This document shows positions 8,018 to 16,694 of a stretch of 64,000 nucleotides of DNA, in pieces (the stretch's first letter is position 1; each line of letters opens with the position of its first letter). Source of the DNA: a virus. The notes under the pieces were generated by a model. It was not told the DNA's origin. It did not search any database and was given only the letters and a program-made list of their open reading frames with translations. The stretch covers positions 62,001 to 126,000 of IMG/VR virus record IMGVR_UViG_3300017991_000001, one strand, 5' to 3'. Made by a program: the position numbers and the translations under genes.

Positions 8018-8261
8018 GACGAAGGCGATCTTCGAGCGCAGGCTTAAGATCCTGTGGCTGTTGACTTACGACGAGACGCGCTGGCGCGTGCCCATGGACG
8101 TGGGCGGCACCGACAGCAGTCATCACAGCAAGGACCTGACCCGGATGGTGAAATTGGGCCTGGTGGACCGCAAGCACTTCCAGGTCGGTTTCTCCGGCGG
8201 GCACTGGCGCTATCGCATCAACGGCGTCGGGCTGATGTTTCTGAGGGCACACAAGAAATGA
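7989..8261 (+). CDS. Small winged-helix-like protein
   Basis: A 90-residue protein that looks like one winged-helix unit: RRLKILWLLTYDETRW, then DLTRMVKLGLVDRKHF and GGHWRYRINGVGLMFL as the wing and final strand. This arrangement is typical of transcription-factor and marker-type helix-turn-helix domains, so DNA binding is likely. The same unit recurs at the C-terminus of the next gene. Confidence 0.65.
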   Translation: MKIKPGKLGKTKAIFERRLKILWLLTYDETRWRVPMDVGGTDSSHHSKDLTRMVKLGLVDRKHFQVGFSGGHWRYRINGVGLMFLRAHKK

Positions 8262-8809
8262 GTGATCGCGTTTGGGACAGTGCTGAAGAAGTGGATTTCA
8301 AGGTGGTGAGCTTCCCGTACAGCCACGCGGAGCCGTTGGGCGGCCCCGAGGAGCCCACTTCCGGCGGGGTGGCGTTCAGCGTGTTGTCGGACTACACGAT
8401 GCACGTGCAACCGGTTGACGTGTTCAACGGTTATCTTCTGAAGAGGTGCCTCGTGCTGCCCGGACACCCGGCCACGCTCAGGAAGCTCGCCAAGGTGTTG
8501 ACCGATCAGGCGCTCAAGATCGAGACGGACGAGCTGACCAGGGGCGCGCCGTTGAAGCGTTCCAACGTGTTCGGGAACGTCGATTTGGGCAAGACCCGGC
8601 TGGTCAGGATGCGGCGGTTCGACTTGCTGGCGCACCTGGCAAGAGGTTGGCGCCATATAGGCTCGGACCGGAAGCGGGACATGCGTTGCCTCAGCAAGCT
8701 GGGCTTCGTCGAGAGCAGGTCAGGTCGTGACGCCAACGGGCGTTATCAATGGCGAGCCTCGAAGAAGGGGCGTGCGTTTCTCAAGCGATGGGGTGTCGAT
8801 GCCGATTAG
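8258..8809 (+). CDS. Fusion of ADQLTKG-type module with winged helix
   Basis: A 183-residue protein joining two modules found separately in this window. Residues about 65-105 (ATLRKLAKVLTDQALKIETDELTRGA) match the five-gene family at 36.8-38.3 kb. The C-terminal 65 residues (RRFDLLAHLARGW, DMRCLSKLGFVESR, GRYQWRASKKGRAFL) match the winged-helix unit of the preceding gene. ATGA start overlap. The fusion suggests the two families work in the same process. Confidence 0.75.
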   Translation: MSDRVWDSAEEVDFKVVSFPYSHAEPLGGPEEPTSGGVAFSVLSDYTMHVQPVDVFNGYLLKRCLVLPGHPATLRKLAKVLTDQALKIETDELTRGAPLKRSNVFGNVDLGKTRLVRMRRFDLLAHLARGWRHIGSDRKRDMRCLSKLGFVESRSGRDANGRYQWRASKKGRAFLKRWGVDAD

Positions 8810-9017
8810 CGAAGAGGAAAAGAGACGCAGGGAGATCGTGGCGAAGTGGCTGGACGTACCGCTCCCGCCCGAGCCGACGGAGGAGGAGAAGAAGGCCTAC
8901 GAGCGCGAGTGGAAGCGTAGGCGCCGGAACCCGCTGGGACGCAGGAAGTACTGGGCGCGTTCCAGCGCGGGGGTGCACCTGAACAACACCTTCATCTACG
9001 GAGACGGGCGATGTTAG
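8799..9017 (+). CDS. Small basic protein
   Basis: A 72-residue, highly charged protein with EEEKKAYEREWKRRRRNP in its middle. Probably a helical, nucleic-acid-binding or structural peptide. The ATG at 8799 overlaps the upstream gene by 11 bases; a GTG two codons earlier is an alternative start. Confidence 0.6.
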   Translation: MPISEEEKRRREIVAKWLDVPLPPEPTEEEKKAYEREWKRRRRNPLGRRKYWARSSAGVHLNNTFIYGDGRC

Positions 9018-9394
9018 CGATAATGGACGGGTTTTTGGGCAGCGGCGGATTTCAGGACGGCAAGCAGGGACACATCCAAATGCCGGACGCATTGATGGGG
9101 CTGTTCTCCGACACGGGCAAGGTGGCCGTGGGGGCGATGTCCAGAGAGACGTGGACCTCGATGCTGCATTCCAGGTTGAAACTCCATGGGCTGAAAAAGT
9201 TCATGGAGCTGCTGAGCGAACATACGGCCCCCGTTTTTGGTGACGAGATCCTGGCAATGTTCAGGGAGATGGGGACGCTCGCCAAGGAAGGGGACAGGGA
9301 GTCGTTGAATCGTTGCGCCGACCTCATCAAGGACATTTGGGAAATGACGGACATGTTCAACGAAAAGAACTTCACACGCATAGGGGAAGAGTGA
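9011..9394 (+). CDS. Hypothetical protein
   Basis: A 127-residue, mostly helical protein with no cysteine-rich motifs and no recognisable domain. ATG start inside the previous gene's last codons. Confidence 0.65.
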   Translation: MLAIMDGFLGSGGFQDGKQGHIQMPDALMGLFSDTGKVAVGAMSRETWTSMLHSRLKLHGLKKFMELLSEHTAPVFGDEILAMFREMGTLAKEGDRESLNRCADLIKDIWEMTDMFNEKNFTRIGEE

Positions 9395-9636
9395 TGCCCG
9401 GACCCGTGTCCGACAGCTACGACCCCGAGTGGGGTACGTCATCGAACGCCGACGACATACGGTTGGCGCTGAAGCACATGCATAAGAGATTGGGCGAGGT
9501 GATCGGCGGCCCGCCACACTTCATCCTGGACGTGGTTCATCGGGAAGAGCCGGGTCCGCCGATCACCGAAACGTTCACCGAGCAGGAGTGGCGCATCCTG
9601 CGCTTCGCCTGCGAGCGTGCGAGTGAGAACTTGTGA
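9394..9636 (+). CDS. Hypothetical protein
   Basis: An 80-residue protein starting at an ATG overlapping the previous stop (TGATG). The C-terminal stretch TEQEWRILRFACERA is probably helical. No function can be assigned. Confidence 0.6.
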   Translation: MPGPVSDSYDPEWGTSSNADDIRLALKHMHKRLGEVIGGPPHFILDVVHREEPGPPITETFTEQEWRILRFACERASENL

Positions 9637-9977
9637 TCGACCTGCGTAGGTACCCGGCGCTGTGGGGCAACTACCCCATACAGAAGGGGCCGTTCAAAGA
9701 TCCTGACTGGGACGTGTCGGCCAACACGGCGCTGTTCCTGTATCTGAGCGAGCTGCACACCTTCGATCCCGTGACGGACTTCATGTGCTTCGAGGACCTG
9801 CGGGAGATGCTGAAGCGGGAGCCGGGCGACGACTTCTTCCAATTGAGGTGGGTCGACAAGTTCGAGGGTGTGGCCAGCGAGATGGTGCGGGCCGAGCGCT
9901 TCAGGCGGGGCGTGCAGGCCGTGGATTGGGTGTTGAAGCTGGAGGACGGGCAGATACGCGTGGAGGTGACGACATGA
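9633..9977 (+). CDS. Hypothetical protein
   Basis: A 114-residue protein with a GTG start overlapping the previous TGA. Aromatic-rich N-terminus (YPALWGNYPI) and mixed alpha/beta composition. Not recognised. Confidence 0.65.
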   Translation: MIDLRRYPALWGNYPIQKGPFKDPDWDVSANTALFLYLSELHTFDPVTDFMCFEDLREMLKREPGDDFFQLRWVDKFEGVASEMVRAERFRRGVQAVDWVLKLEDGQIRVEVTT

Positions 9978-10291
9978 GCCTGAAGTTGAGCCATAGCAGC
10001 GACGCTTCGCACACCATCACGGCGAAGACGTGGACGGCCGACCACGTGATGTTGTTCTCGAAAGAGCTGTCGAGCAGTCACGGGATCGAGATCGACATGC
10101 GCGACTTCTGCGAGCTGGTGCTGTACGTGCTGACCAATACGGATCTCGACCCCATGGACCCGCGGGTCAGGCTGGTCAACCTCATCCGGGAGATGAAGAT
10201 CGTGGAGGGCCACAACGGCGAGGGTACGGGGAGGTTTGCCTGTGTTCAAGGCTGCGCTGTGGATGCAGAAGAAGGGCACGTCCGAGGCTGA
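9974..10291 (+). CDS. Hypothetical protein
   Basis: A 105-residue protein with ATGA overlap. Its last 17 codons overlap the start of the next gene in another frame, so that C-terminal tail is probably not conserved. No domain recognised. Confidence 0.6.
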   Translation: MSLKLSHSSDASHTITAKTWTADHVMLFSKELSSSHGIEIDMRDFCELVLYVLTNTDLDPMDPRVRLVNLIREMKIVEGHNGEGTGRFACVQGCAVDAEEGHVRG

Positions 10292-10715
10292 CAAGCTGGC
10301 TGACGCCGTGGTGCTGGAGGTGGGCGAGCCCAATGACCCCGTGCTCATCAACGAGCGGTTCGGGTGGGACGACAAGTGGGCTGTGGTGCGCGTTATCCCT
10401 GGCTATGACGACAGGATTAGCCACATCGAGCAAAACTACTGGGGCGTTCCGTACAACGTGAACCACGACTGGCTGGCCGTGGACGCCTACCTGAAGGTTA
10501 GGAGAGCGAAGGATATGGAGGAGATGTTTCCGCGCCCGCAGTTCACGGGGACGTGGGTGTGGGGACCCGACGACCGATGTAGTGGCAAGCGGCTGTTGGT
10601 CTTCCGCGACCGATGGATCACGACCGTGGATTCCACCAATTTGTTCGACTTCAACGGCCGCGCGTACTTCATACCGGGGAGAAGCTCATGTTCAGATGTT
10701 CCCGAGTCACCCTGA
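10242..10715 (+). CDS. Hypothetical protein, first of a duplicated pair
   Basis: A 157-residue protein starting at a GTG seven bases after GGGGAGG. The segment VVLEVGEPNDPVLINERFGW is echoed in the next gene (IVLEEGDPDDPVVLYELFKW), as are later YDDR / YDRAEV and WLAVD / WLAARQD blocks, which marks the two as paralogues. Function unknown. Confidence 0.7.
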   Translation: MFKAALWMQKKGTSEADKLADAVVLEVGEPNDPVLINERFGWDDKWAVVRVIPGYDDRISHIEQNYWGVPYNVNHDWLAVDAYLKVRRAKDMEEMFPRPQFTGTWVWGPDDRCSGKRLLVFRDRWITTVDSTNLFDFNGRAYFIPGRSSCSDVPESP

Positions 10716-11242
10716 GCGAAGGCTACAAGGAGGTCGCGCGCACGGAGTGGCCCATGATCGTGCTGGAGGAGGGCGACCCGGACGACCCCGTGGTGCTGTA
10801 CGAGCTGTTCAAGTGGCACGAGGACAACATCCTCTACCGGCTGGTCGACATAGACAGGGTCTATGACCGGGCCGAGGTGCGCGTCGATGCGCCCATGGGC
10901 CGCCCGATTTCCATGCGCTGGCTGGCCGCGCGGCAGGACCGCAGGCTGGACGCCGACCTGGCGGACGGACACAAGCCGATGGTCAGTTTCGACGGACAGC
11001 TGCTGGTGCCGTCCGAGACCAGCTCGAACGGGGAGAAGGACACGTTCCCCGTGGAGGGCAACATCATGATCTATACGGCCTACTACGTTCAGCCGATGGA
11101 TGTTACGGGCACGTCGGGGTCGACGGGGTTGCAGCCGGGTTGGACGACGAATCGTCCGCCGAGGAAGTTAAACAAGCCGCCCAAGATGGGCATGGTCGAA
11201 CACCGTTACAAGAACTACAGGAGACTGCGTGGGAACCATTAG
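10688..11242 (+). CDS. Hypothetical protein, second of a duplicated pair
   Basis: A 184-residue paralogue of the preceding gene (EEGDPDDPVVL block near residues 25-35) with a longer C-terminal region ending in a basic, Pro- and Lys-rich tail. ATG after GGGGAGAAGCTC. Function unknown. Confidence 0.7.
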   Translation: MFRCSRVTLSEGYKEVARTEWPMIVLEEGDPDDPVVLYELFKWHEDNILYRLVDIDRVYDRAEVRVDAPMGRPISMRWLAARQDRRLDADLADGHKPMVSFDGQLLVPSETSSNGEKDTFPVEGNIMIYTAYYVQPMDVTGTSGSTGLQPGWTTNRPPRKLNKPPKMGMVEHRYKNYRRLRGNH

Positions 11243-11423
11243 CATCTGGGGACGTTACCTGGACAACGAGCCGGAGAAGGTCGACTTCGCGCATAGCAAG
11301 AGCGGGGCCGAGTACCTGGCGGCGGAATACAAGCTGGCCTTCGGGCGGGACTGGAAGGTCTGGGCAGGCAGAAAGGACCAGGAGCCGAAAGATGAGCCGA
11401 AGTCCGATTACACTCGCGTCTGA
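11229..11423 (+). CDS. Small hypothetical protein
   Basis: A 64-residue protein with a GTG start inside the preceding gene. Aromatic and charged, with no recognised motif. Confidence 0.55.
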   Translation: MGTISIWGRYLDNEPEKVDFAHSKSGAEYLAAEYKLAFGRDWKVWAGRKDQEPKDEPKSDYTRV

Positions 11424-11697
11424 GGCGTACATGCTGTTGAAGAACCCGCAGATGGACGGGAGCCACGTGCCCAAGGCGCGTGAGCGGATACGCGAGCTGC
11501 AGGACGAGCTTCGCAAGCAGGATGATTTCTTCCTTACGGTCTACCGTGACAGCGGTGGCAACGTGCAGGTGCACGCCGCCCCGGAGGTGGAGTGGGAGGA
11601 GTTCAGGGAGGCGAGCCACCTCGACGAGGAGGACATCCTCTTCCAGTTCGAGATCGAGGGGCAGATCACCGGAGAGCCCAAGGTGACGAACTACTGA
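11392..11697 (+). CDS. Hypothetical acidic protein
   Basis: A 101-residue protein starting at an ATG ten bases after GGAG. A helical, charged middle (KARERIRELQDELRKQ) and an acidic C-terminal half. Its stop overlaps the next ATG (TGATGA). Confidence 0.6.
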   Translation: MSRSPITLASEAYMLLKNPQMDGSHVPKARERIRELQDELRKQDDFFLTVYRDSGGNVQVHAAPEVEWEEFREASHLDEEDILFQFEIEGQITGEPKVTNY

Positions 11698-12200
11698 TGA
11701 AAGATCGGACAGCTAGACACCGGACGAAGATATCGACACCCGTGGAGCGCTTGGTGGATGCGCGGCTTATTCTTCCAGCCGCTGACGGGTGGAACCCTCC
11801 CGACGTGATCTTGGATTACGGTTGCGGGTACGGGACCGACGCGTATTTCCTGCACGCAGATAGGTGGGACCCTTGCTACTTTCCCGATAGGGGGCCACTG
11901 AAAGACGAGCATTACAACGTAGTGTTGTGCACCTACGTCCTGAACATCCTACCTACGAAAGCAGAGCGACAAGCGGTACTCGATGACGTTTGCAGGTTGC
12001 TGCACCCTATTTTGGGCTGGGCGTACGTGACCGTGCGACGGGACGTAAAAGGTTGGCACCGCTCGTGGCGGGGCTGGCAGGGCAACGTCCAGATACCCGA
12101 GGGCGAGTGGACGGCCCGAAGTCTGTGGAAGACAGGCTGGTACGAAACGTACGAGATCACCAAGACTCCGGTGCCGGCATCGAAAAGGAGGAAGCGTTGA
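11697..12200 (+). CDS. SAM-dependent methyltransferase (class I)
   Basis: A 167-residue protein with methyltransferase motif I as VILDYGCGYGTD (residues about 36-47), then a short acidic strand and VVLCTYVLNILP as motif IV with the following helix. This is typical of small class I methyltransferases annotated in phages. The target is unknown. Translation is coupled to the upstream gene. Confidence 0.8.
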   Translation: MKDRTARHRTKISTPVERLVDARLILPAADGWNPPDVILDYGCGYGTDAYFLHADRWDPCYFPDRGPLKDEHYNVVLCTYVLNILPTKAERQAVLDDVCRLLHPILGWAYVTVRRDVKGWHRSWRGWQGNVQIPEGEWTARSLWKTGWYETYEITKTPVPASKRRKR

Positions 12201-12445
12201 AGAATCAAGGCATATGTCTGGACTACCCGGTGACCCGGGACGAAGTCATCAAGGTGCGGCTGGTGGACGCCAAGCGCGTGTCCGTGTTCACGGACGCCGC
12301 CGTGCTGCGTATCTGCCCCGAGGCCCGCATCTCCGTGATGGGCCACAAGGGCGAGTGTCTGGCCAGCTTTCCCTGGCGGGAGGTGAAGGATGCCGGGGTG
12401 GTCATGATCCCGAAGGAAAAGGAAGGCGATGTCATACGAACCTGA
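12197..12445 (+). CDS. Small hypothetical protein
   Basis: An 82-residue protein starting at TTG overlapping the methyltransferase stop, behind a strong AAAAGGAGG site. Beta-rich composition (VIKVRLVDAKRVSVFTDAAVL), perhaps a small barrel. Function unknown. Confidence 0.65.
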   Translation: MKNQGICLDYPVTRDEVIKVRLVDAKRVSVFTDAAVLRICPEARISVMGHKGECLASFPWREVKDAGVVMIPKEKEGDVIRT

Positions 12446-13199
12446 GCCTCAGGAGTGGACGGAGAAGTTTCCGTTCTCGCAGGAGTTGCAGGTGATCGAC
12501 GCGCCCAGCTACAGGAAGTGGCTGGCCGAGGTGTGCCCGCAGATGAAGGGCGTCAAGCCGCTGCCGGGCCCGAAGATCTGTAAGGAAGGCATACCCATAG
12601 GCAAGTTCCGCTTCGGTGTGATGGAAATGAAGACACACCGCATGGGCAGCCCGTGGGAGGGGATGGGCATCCCGCTGCAGCTTTGTTCCGGCAAGCTGAG
12701 GAAGATGCGCAGCACGCTGTCGATCGCGCAGGGCCGAAAGCGCGGCGAGGTTGCGTTCACGGGGCCGGTGAAGATCCCCGTGCTGCACGACGAGTTCGGG
12801 AACGTGTGGATGTCCCTGACACCGATGGAGGTCATCACGCAGCGTGCCGGCGTGCGCAAGGCGAAGGGGCGCGTGCTGATGGGCGGACTGGGCATGGGCT
12901 GGCTGGCCCGCAAGGTCTGCGAGAAGAAGACGGTCAAGAGCCTGGTCGTGCACGAGAAGGACAAGGACGTGGCCAACTTCTTCGGGGAGCAGCTCGTCCG
13001 CGACTTTGGCAGGAAGATCAACATCTTCGTCAAGGACGTCTATGCCGGGATGAACGGCAACACGAGGAAGTTCGATACGGTCCTGATGGACATCTGGTCG
13101 GACTTCCACGGAGCGGAGTACGACCACAAGTTCACAGAGTTGGTCAAGACCCATCCCCGCGTTTGGGGCTGGGGCTATCACCCGGAGAGGAGCTGGTAA
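12429..13199 (+). CDS. SAM-dependent methyltransferase, spermidine-synthase-like
   Basis: A 256-residue protein. The second half holds a Rossmann-type SAM site: RVLMGGLGMGWLARKV (motif I), SLVVHEKDKDVANFF (acidic residue after beta 2) and KFDTVLMDIWSDFHG (motif IV). This order resembles the spermidine-synthase branch. The N-terminal 130 residues may form the small beta domain of that family. The substrate cannot be read. Confidence 0.7.
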   Translation: MSYEPEPQEWTEKFPFSQELQVIDAPSYRKWLAEVCPQMKGVKPLPGPKICKEGIPIGKFRFGVMEMKTHRMGSPWEGMGIPLQLCSGKLRKMRSTLSIAQGRKRGEVAFTGPVKIPVLHDEFGNVWMSLTPMEVITQRAGVRKAKGRVLMGGLGMGWLARKVCEKKTVKSLVVHEKDKDVANFFGEQLVRDFGRKINIFVKDVYAGMNGNTRKFDTVLMDIWSDFHGAEYDHKFTELVKTHPRVWGWGYHPERSW

Positions 13200-13660
13200 T
13201 GGGAGCTGATCTTTGCGGGTACCTCGTCGAGGGCCCTGTTTCTCTAGACCCACAGAAGGTACTCAACGCCATCAACCTGTTCACGCAGGTGCGGCAGAGG
13301 GCAGACGGCGTGCTGACGGATGGAGCGGACGCAAAAACCGTCTCCGAGATCCTTCGCGATCGAGGGGAGGGCGCGCGCTACTCCTCGTTGATATTCGGCG
13401 ATCCGACCGAAGCGCAGCTTGACCTGCTTGAGCAGGTGGTGGATGCGGGACCAGACTTCGTCAACGAGTTCGTGGGGCTGTGGGAAGGCAAGATCGTGCG
13501 GCGCGACTTCTCGTGCCGGCGCTCGGCGTCGGACGCGGACGTTCAGCTGGCCTTCGCGGGCGAGCGTTCAGGTGGAGATGGGCCAGAGCCCAGTTCGGCC
13601 TGGTGGATGTTCATGGTCGCCGACGTAACCGGCGTATTGGAAGCACTGGAGATCGCTTGA
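13199..13660 (+). CDS. Hypothetical protein
   Basis: A 153-residue protein with a helical first half and a C-terminus rich in Trp and Met. TAATG start overlap and TGATG exit overlap. I do not recognise it. Confidence 0.65.
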   Translation: MGADLCGYLVEGPVSLDPQKVLNAINLFTQVRQRADGVLTDGADAKTVSEILRDRGEGARYSSLIFGDPTEAQLDLLEQVVDAGPDFVNEFVGLWEGKIVRRDFSCRRSASDADVQLAFAGERSGGDGPEPSSAWWMFMVADVTGVLEALEIA

Positions 13661-13833
13661 TGGACTACGAAGCGCTCGCGAGAGCCGACGAGGCCCGGCG
13701 CATCGAGGAGGAGAGGGCCGCCAAGGCCAAGGCCGAGGCGTCCCGCTGTCCGTACTGCGGGGCGTGTCACGGCCACCACGTGGCCAACTGCGACGAGCTC
13801 AAGGCCATGGCCAGGAAGAGGTCGCGCACATGA
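13660..13833 (+). CDS. Small zinc-knuckle protein
   Basis: A 57-residue protein: a charged helix (EARRIEEERAAKAKAEA) followed by CPYCGACHGHHVANC, which can hold one zinc. Probably a nucleic-acid or protein adaptor. Confidence 0.65.
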   Translation: MDYEALARADEARRIEEERAAKAKAEASRCPYCGACHGHHVANCDELKAMARKRSRT

Positions 13834-14402
13834 TCACGATCAAGCCGATGGAATGTGCACAGATCGCAGACCCGGACAAGTTCGCCAACATCGTGCTTCA
13901 CGACACCCCCAGCCTGCCCGGCAAGGGGTGGTGCCTGCTCGCCGTCCTGTGGGAGGAGCGGGTCGAGCGCGAGACGGGCGACGCGGTCGTGTACCTGCCG
14001 CCCTACCAGAAGGACGGCTGCAGCTACAGCGCGACGCTGGAGAAGGAAGCCAACGTGCAGCATGTCTACAAGGTCATGCGGCCCATGTTTCTGATGGGTC
14101 AGCTGACCGAGCCTGCCTTCGAGGAGCTACGGAACGAAGTCTCGGAGTCGAAGGACCGGATCAACGAAATGATGCGGGACCTGGACGACGCCAAAAGGGA
14201 CCTGAAGAAAGTGTCTGAGGAGCTCGAGAAGGTCAGCAAGCGTCGCGACGAGCTGAACGAACACGCGAACAAGAGCCTGGCGCTCCAGAAGCACGCGGAG
14301 AACGAGTGCAAGAACGTGAAGGTTAAGCTGGACATCCTGAAGCAGGAGATCGGGGCCGCGCGCTGGCGCGAGATATTCGGCGAGGAGGTGAAGGATGCCT
14401 GA
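13830..14402 (+). CDS. Protein with long coiled coil
   Basis: A 190-residue protein. Residues 1-95 are a globular, unassigned part. Residues about 100-175 form a heptad-rich coiled coil with many Lys and Glu. Likely an oligomer. Starts with an ATG overlapping the stop of the preceding zinc-knuckle gene (ATGA). Confidence 0.65.
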   Translation: MITIKPMECAQIADPDKFANIVLHDTPSLPGKGWCLLAVLWEERVERETGDAVVYLPPYQKDGCSYSATLEKEANVQHVYKVMRPMFLMGQLTEPAFEELRNEVSESKDRINEMMRDLDDAKRDLKKVSEELEKVSKRRDELNEHANKSLALQKHAENECKNVKVKLDILKQEIGAARWREIFGEEVKDA

Positions 14403-14637
14403 CATTCCCGCGTTGAGGGAAGGCGACAAGAACAACTTCGCGATGCTGGAGAAGGCCGCCGAGCTGGGCGACCTGTCCCTGGTGTCGAGCATACGTAAAA
14501 GCGACGGTGCGCAGGTCGCTTTGGTGTGTGCCATGTCCGTGGAGGAAGAGGACGGCGAGCAGTTTTTCCGGCCGGTGCCGCTGGCCGTAATGATCGAGGG
14601 CAACCCCTACGAGGACTTCGAGGACCCAACCCAATGA
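14395..14637 (+). CDS. Small conserved phage protein
   Basis: An 80-residue protein with the pattern DKNNFAMLEKAAELGDL, QVALVCAMS, PVPLAVMIEGNPYE. Proteins with this VPLAVMIEGNPYE ending recur in phages with no known function. Confidence 0.7.
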   Translation: MPDIPALREGDKNNFAMLEKAAELGDLSLVSSIRKSDGAQVALVCAMSVEEEDGEQFFRPVPLAVMIEGNPYEDFEDPTQ

Positions 14638-14837
14638 CCGTACTGGAGATGACCGAGAGGTTGAAGGAGCTGCCGCCGGACATGACGGTGTGCCTGGCGG
14701 ACTGGAACGAGGGCTACCTTGCACCCAGCGAACCGCAGGCCGAGATCGTCAAGGTCCAGCAGGGGCAGTACATGGTGAAGAAGAACGGAAAGCTGCAGAT
14801 TCTCTCCGGCGAGTTCGTGCAGATCGGTGAGGTATGA
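14634..14837 (+). CDS. Small hypothetical protein
   Basis: A 67-residue protein with ATGA overlap at its start and exit. LKELPPDMTVCLADWNEGY is the most distinctive part. Unknown function. Confidence 0.6.
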   Translation: MTVLEMTERLKELPPDMTVCLADWNEGYLAPSEPQAEIVKVQQGQYMVKKNGKLQILSGEFVQIGEV

Positions 14838-15226
14838 TCAACAACCTTGATGGCTACATAGGCGGGGGCGGGGCGCTGCCCAACCCCCGCCTGGAGCTCG
14901 AGATCGACCTCGAGACCGGGCGCATGTCGCTGGAGAGTTCCAAGGAGGCGATCAAGTCGATCTCCAACCCGGCCTACGTCAAGTACGGGGTCATCACGCT
15001 GGCGGAGTGGCGCGCGACGGCGCTGGCGACCATGTCTCAGGTGGGCGACGGCGCCTTCTTCCAGGAGTTCATCGAGCACGCGAAGAACATGATGGAGGGG
15101 GAGGGGGCGAAGGCGGAGATGGACCGTCTTCTCGAGGACACGGCCCGGTTCAGGGCCGCCGGGCTGTCGCCCGAGCAGCTCCTGGACAACATAATCAAGA
15201 GCGACGTCGGAGGACTACTCTTTTGA
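14834..15226 (+). CDS. Hypothetical protein
   Basis: A 130-residue protein with a Gly-rich start (YIGGGGALPNPRLEL) and a helical C-terminal half. No domain recognised. Confidence 0.65.
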   Translation: MINNLDGYIGGGGALPNPRLELEIDLETGRMSLESSKEAIKSISNPAYVKYGVITLAEWRATALATMSQVGDGAFFQEFIEHAKNMMEGEGAKAEMDRLLEDTARFRAAGLSPEQLLDNIIKSDVGGLLF

Positions 15227-15429
15227 TGGATGACGCGACGTACATGCAGGTGGTGTTGAACTTCACGCTGTTCGCGATCGGTATGATCGCGGGCATGCTC
15301 TTCGGCAAGCACATGTTCTACAGGCCGCCCCACAAACACAAGTTCTCGGAGTGGGCGCCGATAGAGCACCCCTCCGCGGAGCGGTTCTACTGGGACTGCG
15401 GCCACAGGGAAAGGAAGCGAATCGACTGA
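15226..15429 (+). CDS. Small membrane protein
   Basis: A 67-residue protein with one strongly hydrophobic segment (about residues 8-27, LNFTLFAIGMIAGMLFG), followed by a His-, Pro- and Arg-rich cytoplasmic-type tail. The role is unknown. Confidence 0.65.
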   Translation: MDDATYMQVVLNFTLFAIGMIAGMLFGKHMFYRPPHKHKFSEWAPIEHPSAERFYWDCGHRERKRID

Positions 15430-15935
15430 TGGGTGCATACTTCACAATCAGCGGGGAGTTTATTACCCGCACGAAGGCGACCAAGCGCGGCACGCAGGAC
15501 GCCGTGGTCAACTGCTTCGACGAGGTCTGGCTCAGGTGCAATCTGGACCGGTACGTGTCTGTGGAGCGGCACGGCAAATACCGGCAGAAGGTCACGATCG
15601 AGATGGACTACGTGACCATCCGGCACTCCGATGCGGACGACATCATGAGGGGCTGGTTGAAGTGCTGTGAGATGATCATGGACCAGAAGGACATGGCCAA
15701 GGCCTCCGCCCGCTACTCGGGCGACGAGGGCGATACGGAGTACACGTTGCGGGCGGGCAAGCGGTACCTGGTGCTCAACTCCCGGATCGACGTGCTCAAC
15801 GGCAAGATCAAGGAGCTAGAGAAGGAGCGCGACAAGCTGGTCAAGGAACGGTCCGTCACGCACGTGGACGAGTTCCACGGTTCCATCGTGGACGACGAGG
15901 ACGAGACGGAGATGGAGATGACGGATGGCGAGTAA
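15429..15935 (+). CDS. Hypothetical protein
   Basis: A 168-residue protein. The first 90 residues are mixed alpha/beta. A helical segment with coiled-coil character (LNGKIKELEKERDKLVKE) and an acidic tail follow. TGATG start overlap. Confidence 0.65.
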   Translation: MGAYFTISGEFITRTKATKRGTQDAVVNCFDEVWLRCNLDRYVSVERHGKYRQKVTIEMDYVTIRHSDADDIMRGWLKCCEMIMDQKDMAKASARYSGDEGDTEYTLRAGKRYLVLNSRIDVLNGKIKELEKERDKLVKERSVTHVDEFHGSIVDDEDETEMEMTDGE

Positions 15936-16089
15936 ACGTTGGAAGGTACGCAGGAGCGTCTGGCCGTATCCCGACGGGTACGCGGTCTACGACGCGAAGG
16001 CGAAAGTGGTTCTCGATTCAGGGTTGTCTCACGAGGAGGCACAAACCTTGTGCGACCGGATGAACGAGGAAGAGCGCGATGGCGAGTAA
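15925..16089 (+). CDS. Small phage protein (KRWKVRRSVWPYPDGYAV type)
   Basis: A 54-residue protein. The start KRWKVRR, then WPYPDGYAVYD and a helix with SHEEAQTLCDRMN, form a pattern familiar from small phage proteins of unknown function. The next gene starts inside its last codons. Confidence 0.7.
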   Translation: MASKRWKVRRSVWPYPDGYAVYDAKAKVVLDSGLSHEEAQTLCDRMNEEERDGE

Positions 16090-16414
16090 GGGTTTCAAGC
16101 TGCTGCCGCCCAAGCCCGGCGTCTGCCAGGAGTGCGCGGTGGACCACAAGCCGGGCGAGCCGCACAACCCGGGCAGCATGTACTACCAGTATAAGTTCCA
16201 CGGGGAGCACGGGCGCTGGCCCACCTGGAAGGACGCCATCGCCCACTGTGAGCCCGAGCTGCGCGAGGCGCTCAAGGAGGAGCTGATCCTCATGCAGGTC
16301 TGGGACCCCAAGTGGGACCAGCCCGAAGGCGAGGTGCCGGACGTGATGCCGGCCAACGACGGTTCGATCGGGACCGTGACAATCGTGTCGACGGAGGACA
16401 AAGAGGATGACTGA
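16079..16414 (+). CDS. Conserved small phage protein (YYQYKFHGEHGRWPTW type)
   Basis: A 111-residue protein with a recurrent phage pattern: CQECAVDHKPGEPHN, then YYQYKFHGEHGRWPTWKDA and a conserved AIAHC. The cysteines and histidines suggest a metal site. The C-terminal third is low-complexity and acidic. Confidence 0.75.
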   Translation: MASKGFKLLPPKPGVCQECAVDHKPGEPHNPGSMYYQYKFHGEHGRWPTWKDAIAHCEPELREALKEELILMQVWDPKWDQPEGEVPDVMPANDGSIGTVTIVSTEDKEDD

Positions 16415-16694
16415 CGGCGACGGTACGCCGGCCAGCGCGCTGGCCGACGAGCTGGTTGCGAAGTTCGTGTTCGAGCCTGACGGCAAGGGCGACTTCCACT
16501 GCGAGACGGGGGAGCATTACCTGGCGGATAAAGTTGCCCGGCATATGGGGACCGACGCCGACCTTGTCGAGTCGTTCGCGAACATCTTCTTCAACCGCGT
16601 CATGGAGCGGTTCATGGAGCCACACTCCGAGCTGCACGCCAAGTGCCTGAAGCTGGTGGAGGAAATGAAGGAGAAGGAGGATGCCGACAATTAG
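16407..16694 (+). CDS. Hypothetical protein
   Basis: A 95-residue acidic protein, mostly helical. Its final codons contain the GAGGAAATGAAGGAGAAGGAGG ribosome site for the first gene of the zinc-ribbon array. Confidence 0.6.
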   Translation: MTDGDGTPASALADELVAKFVFEPDGKGDFHCETGEHYLADKVARHMGTDADLVESFANIFFNRVMERFMEPHSELHAKCLKLVEEMKEKEDADN

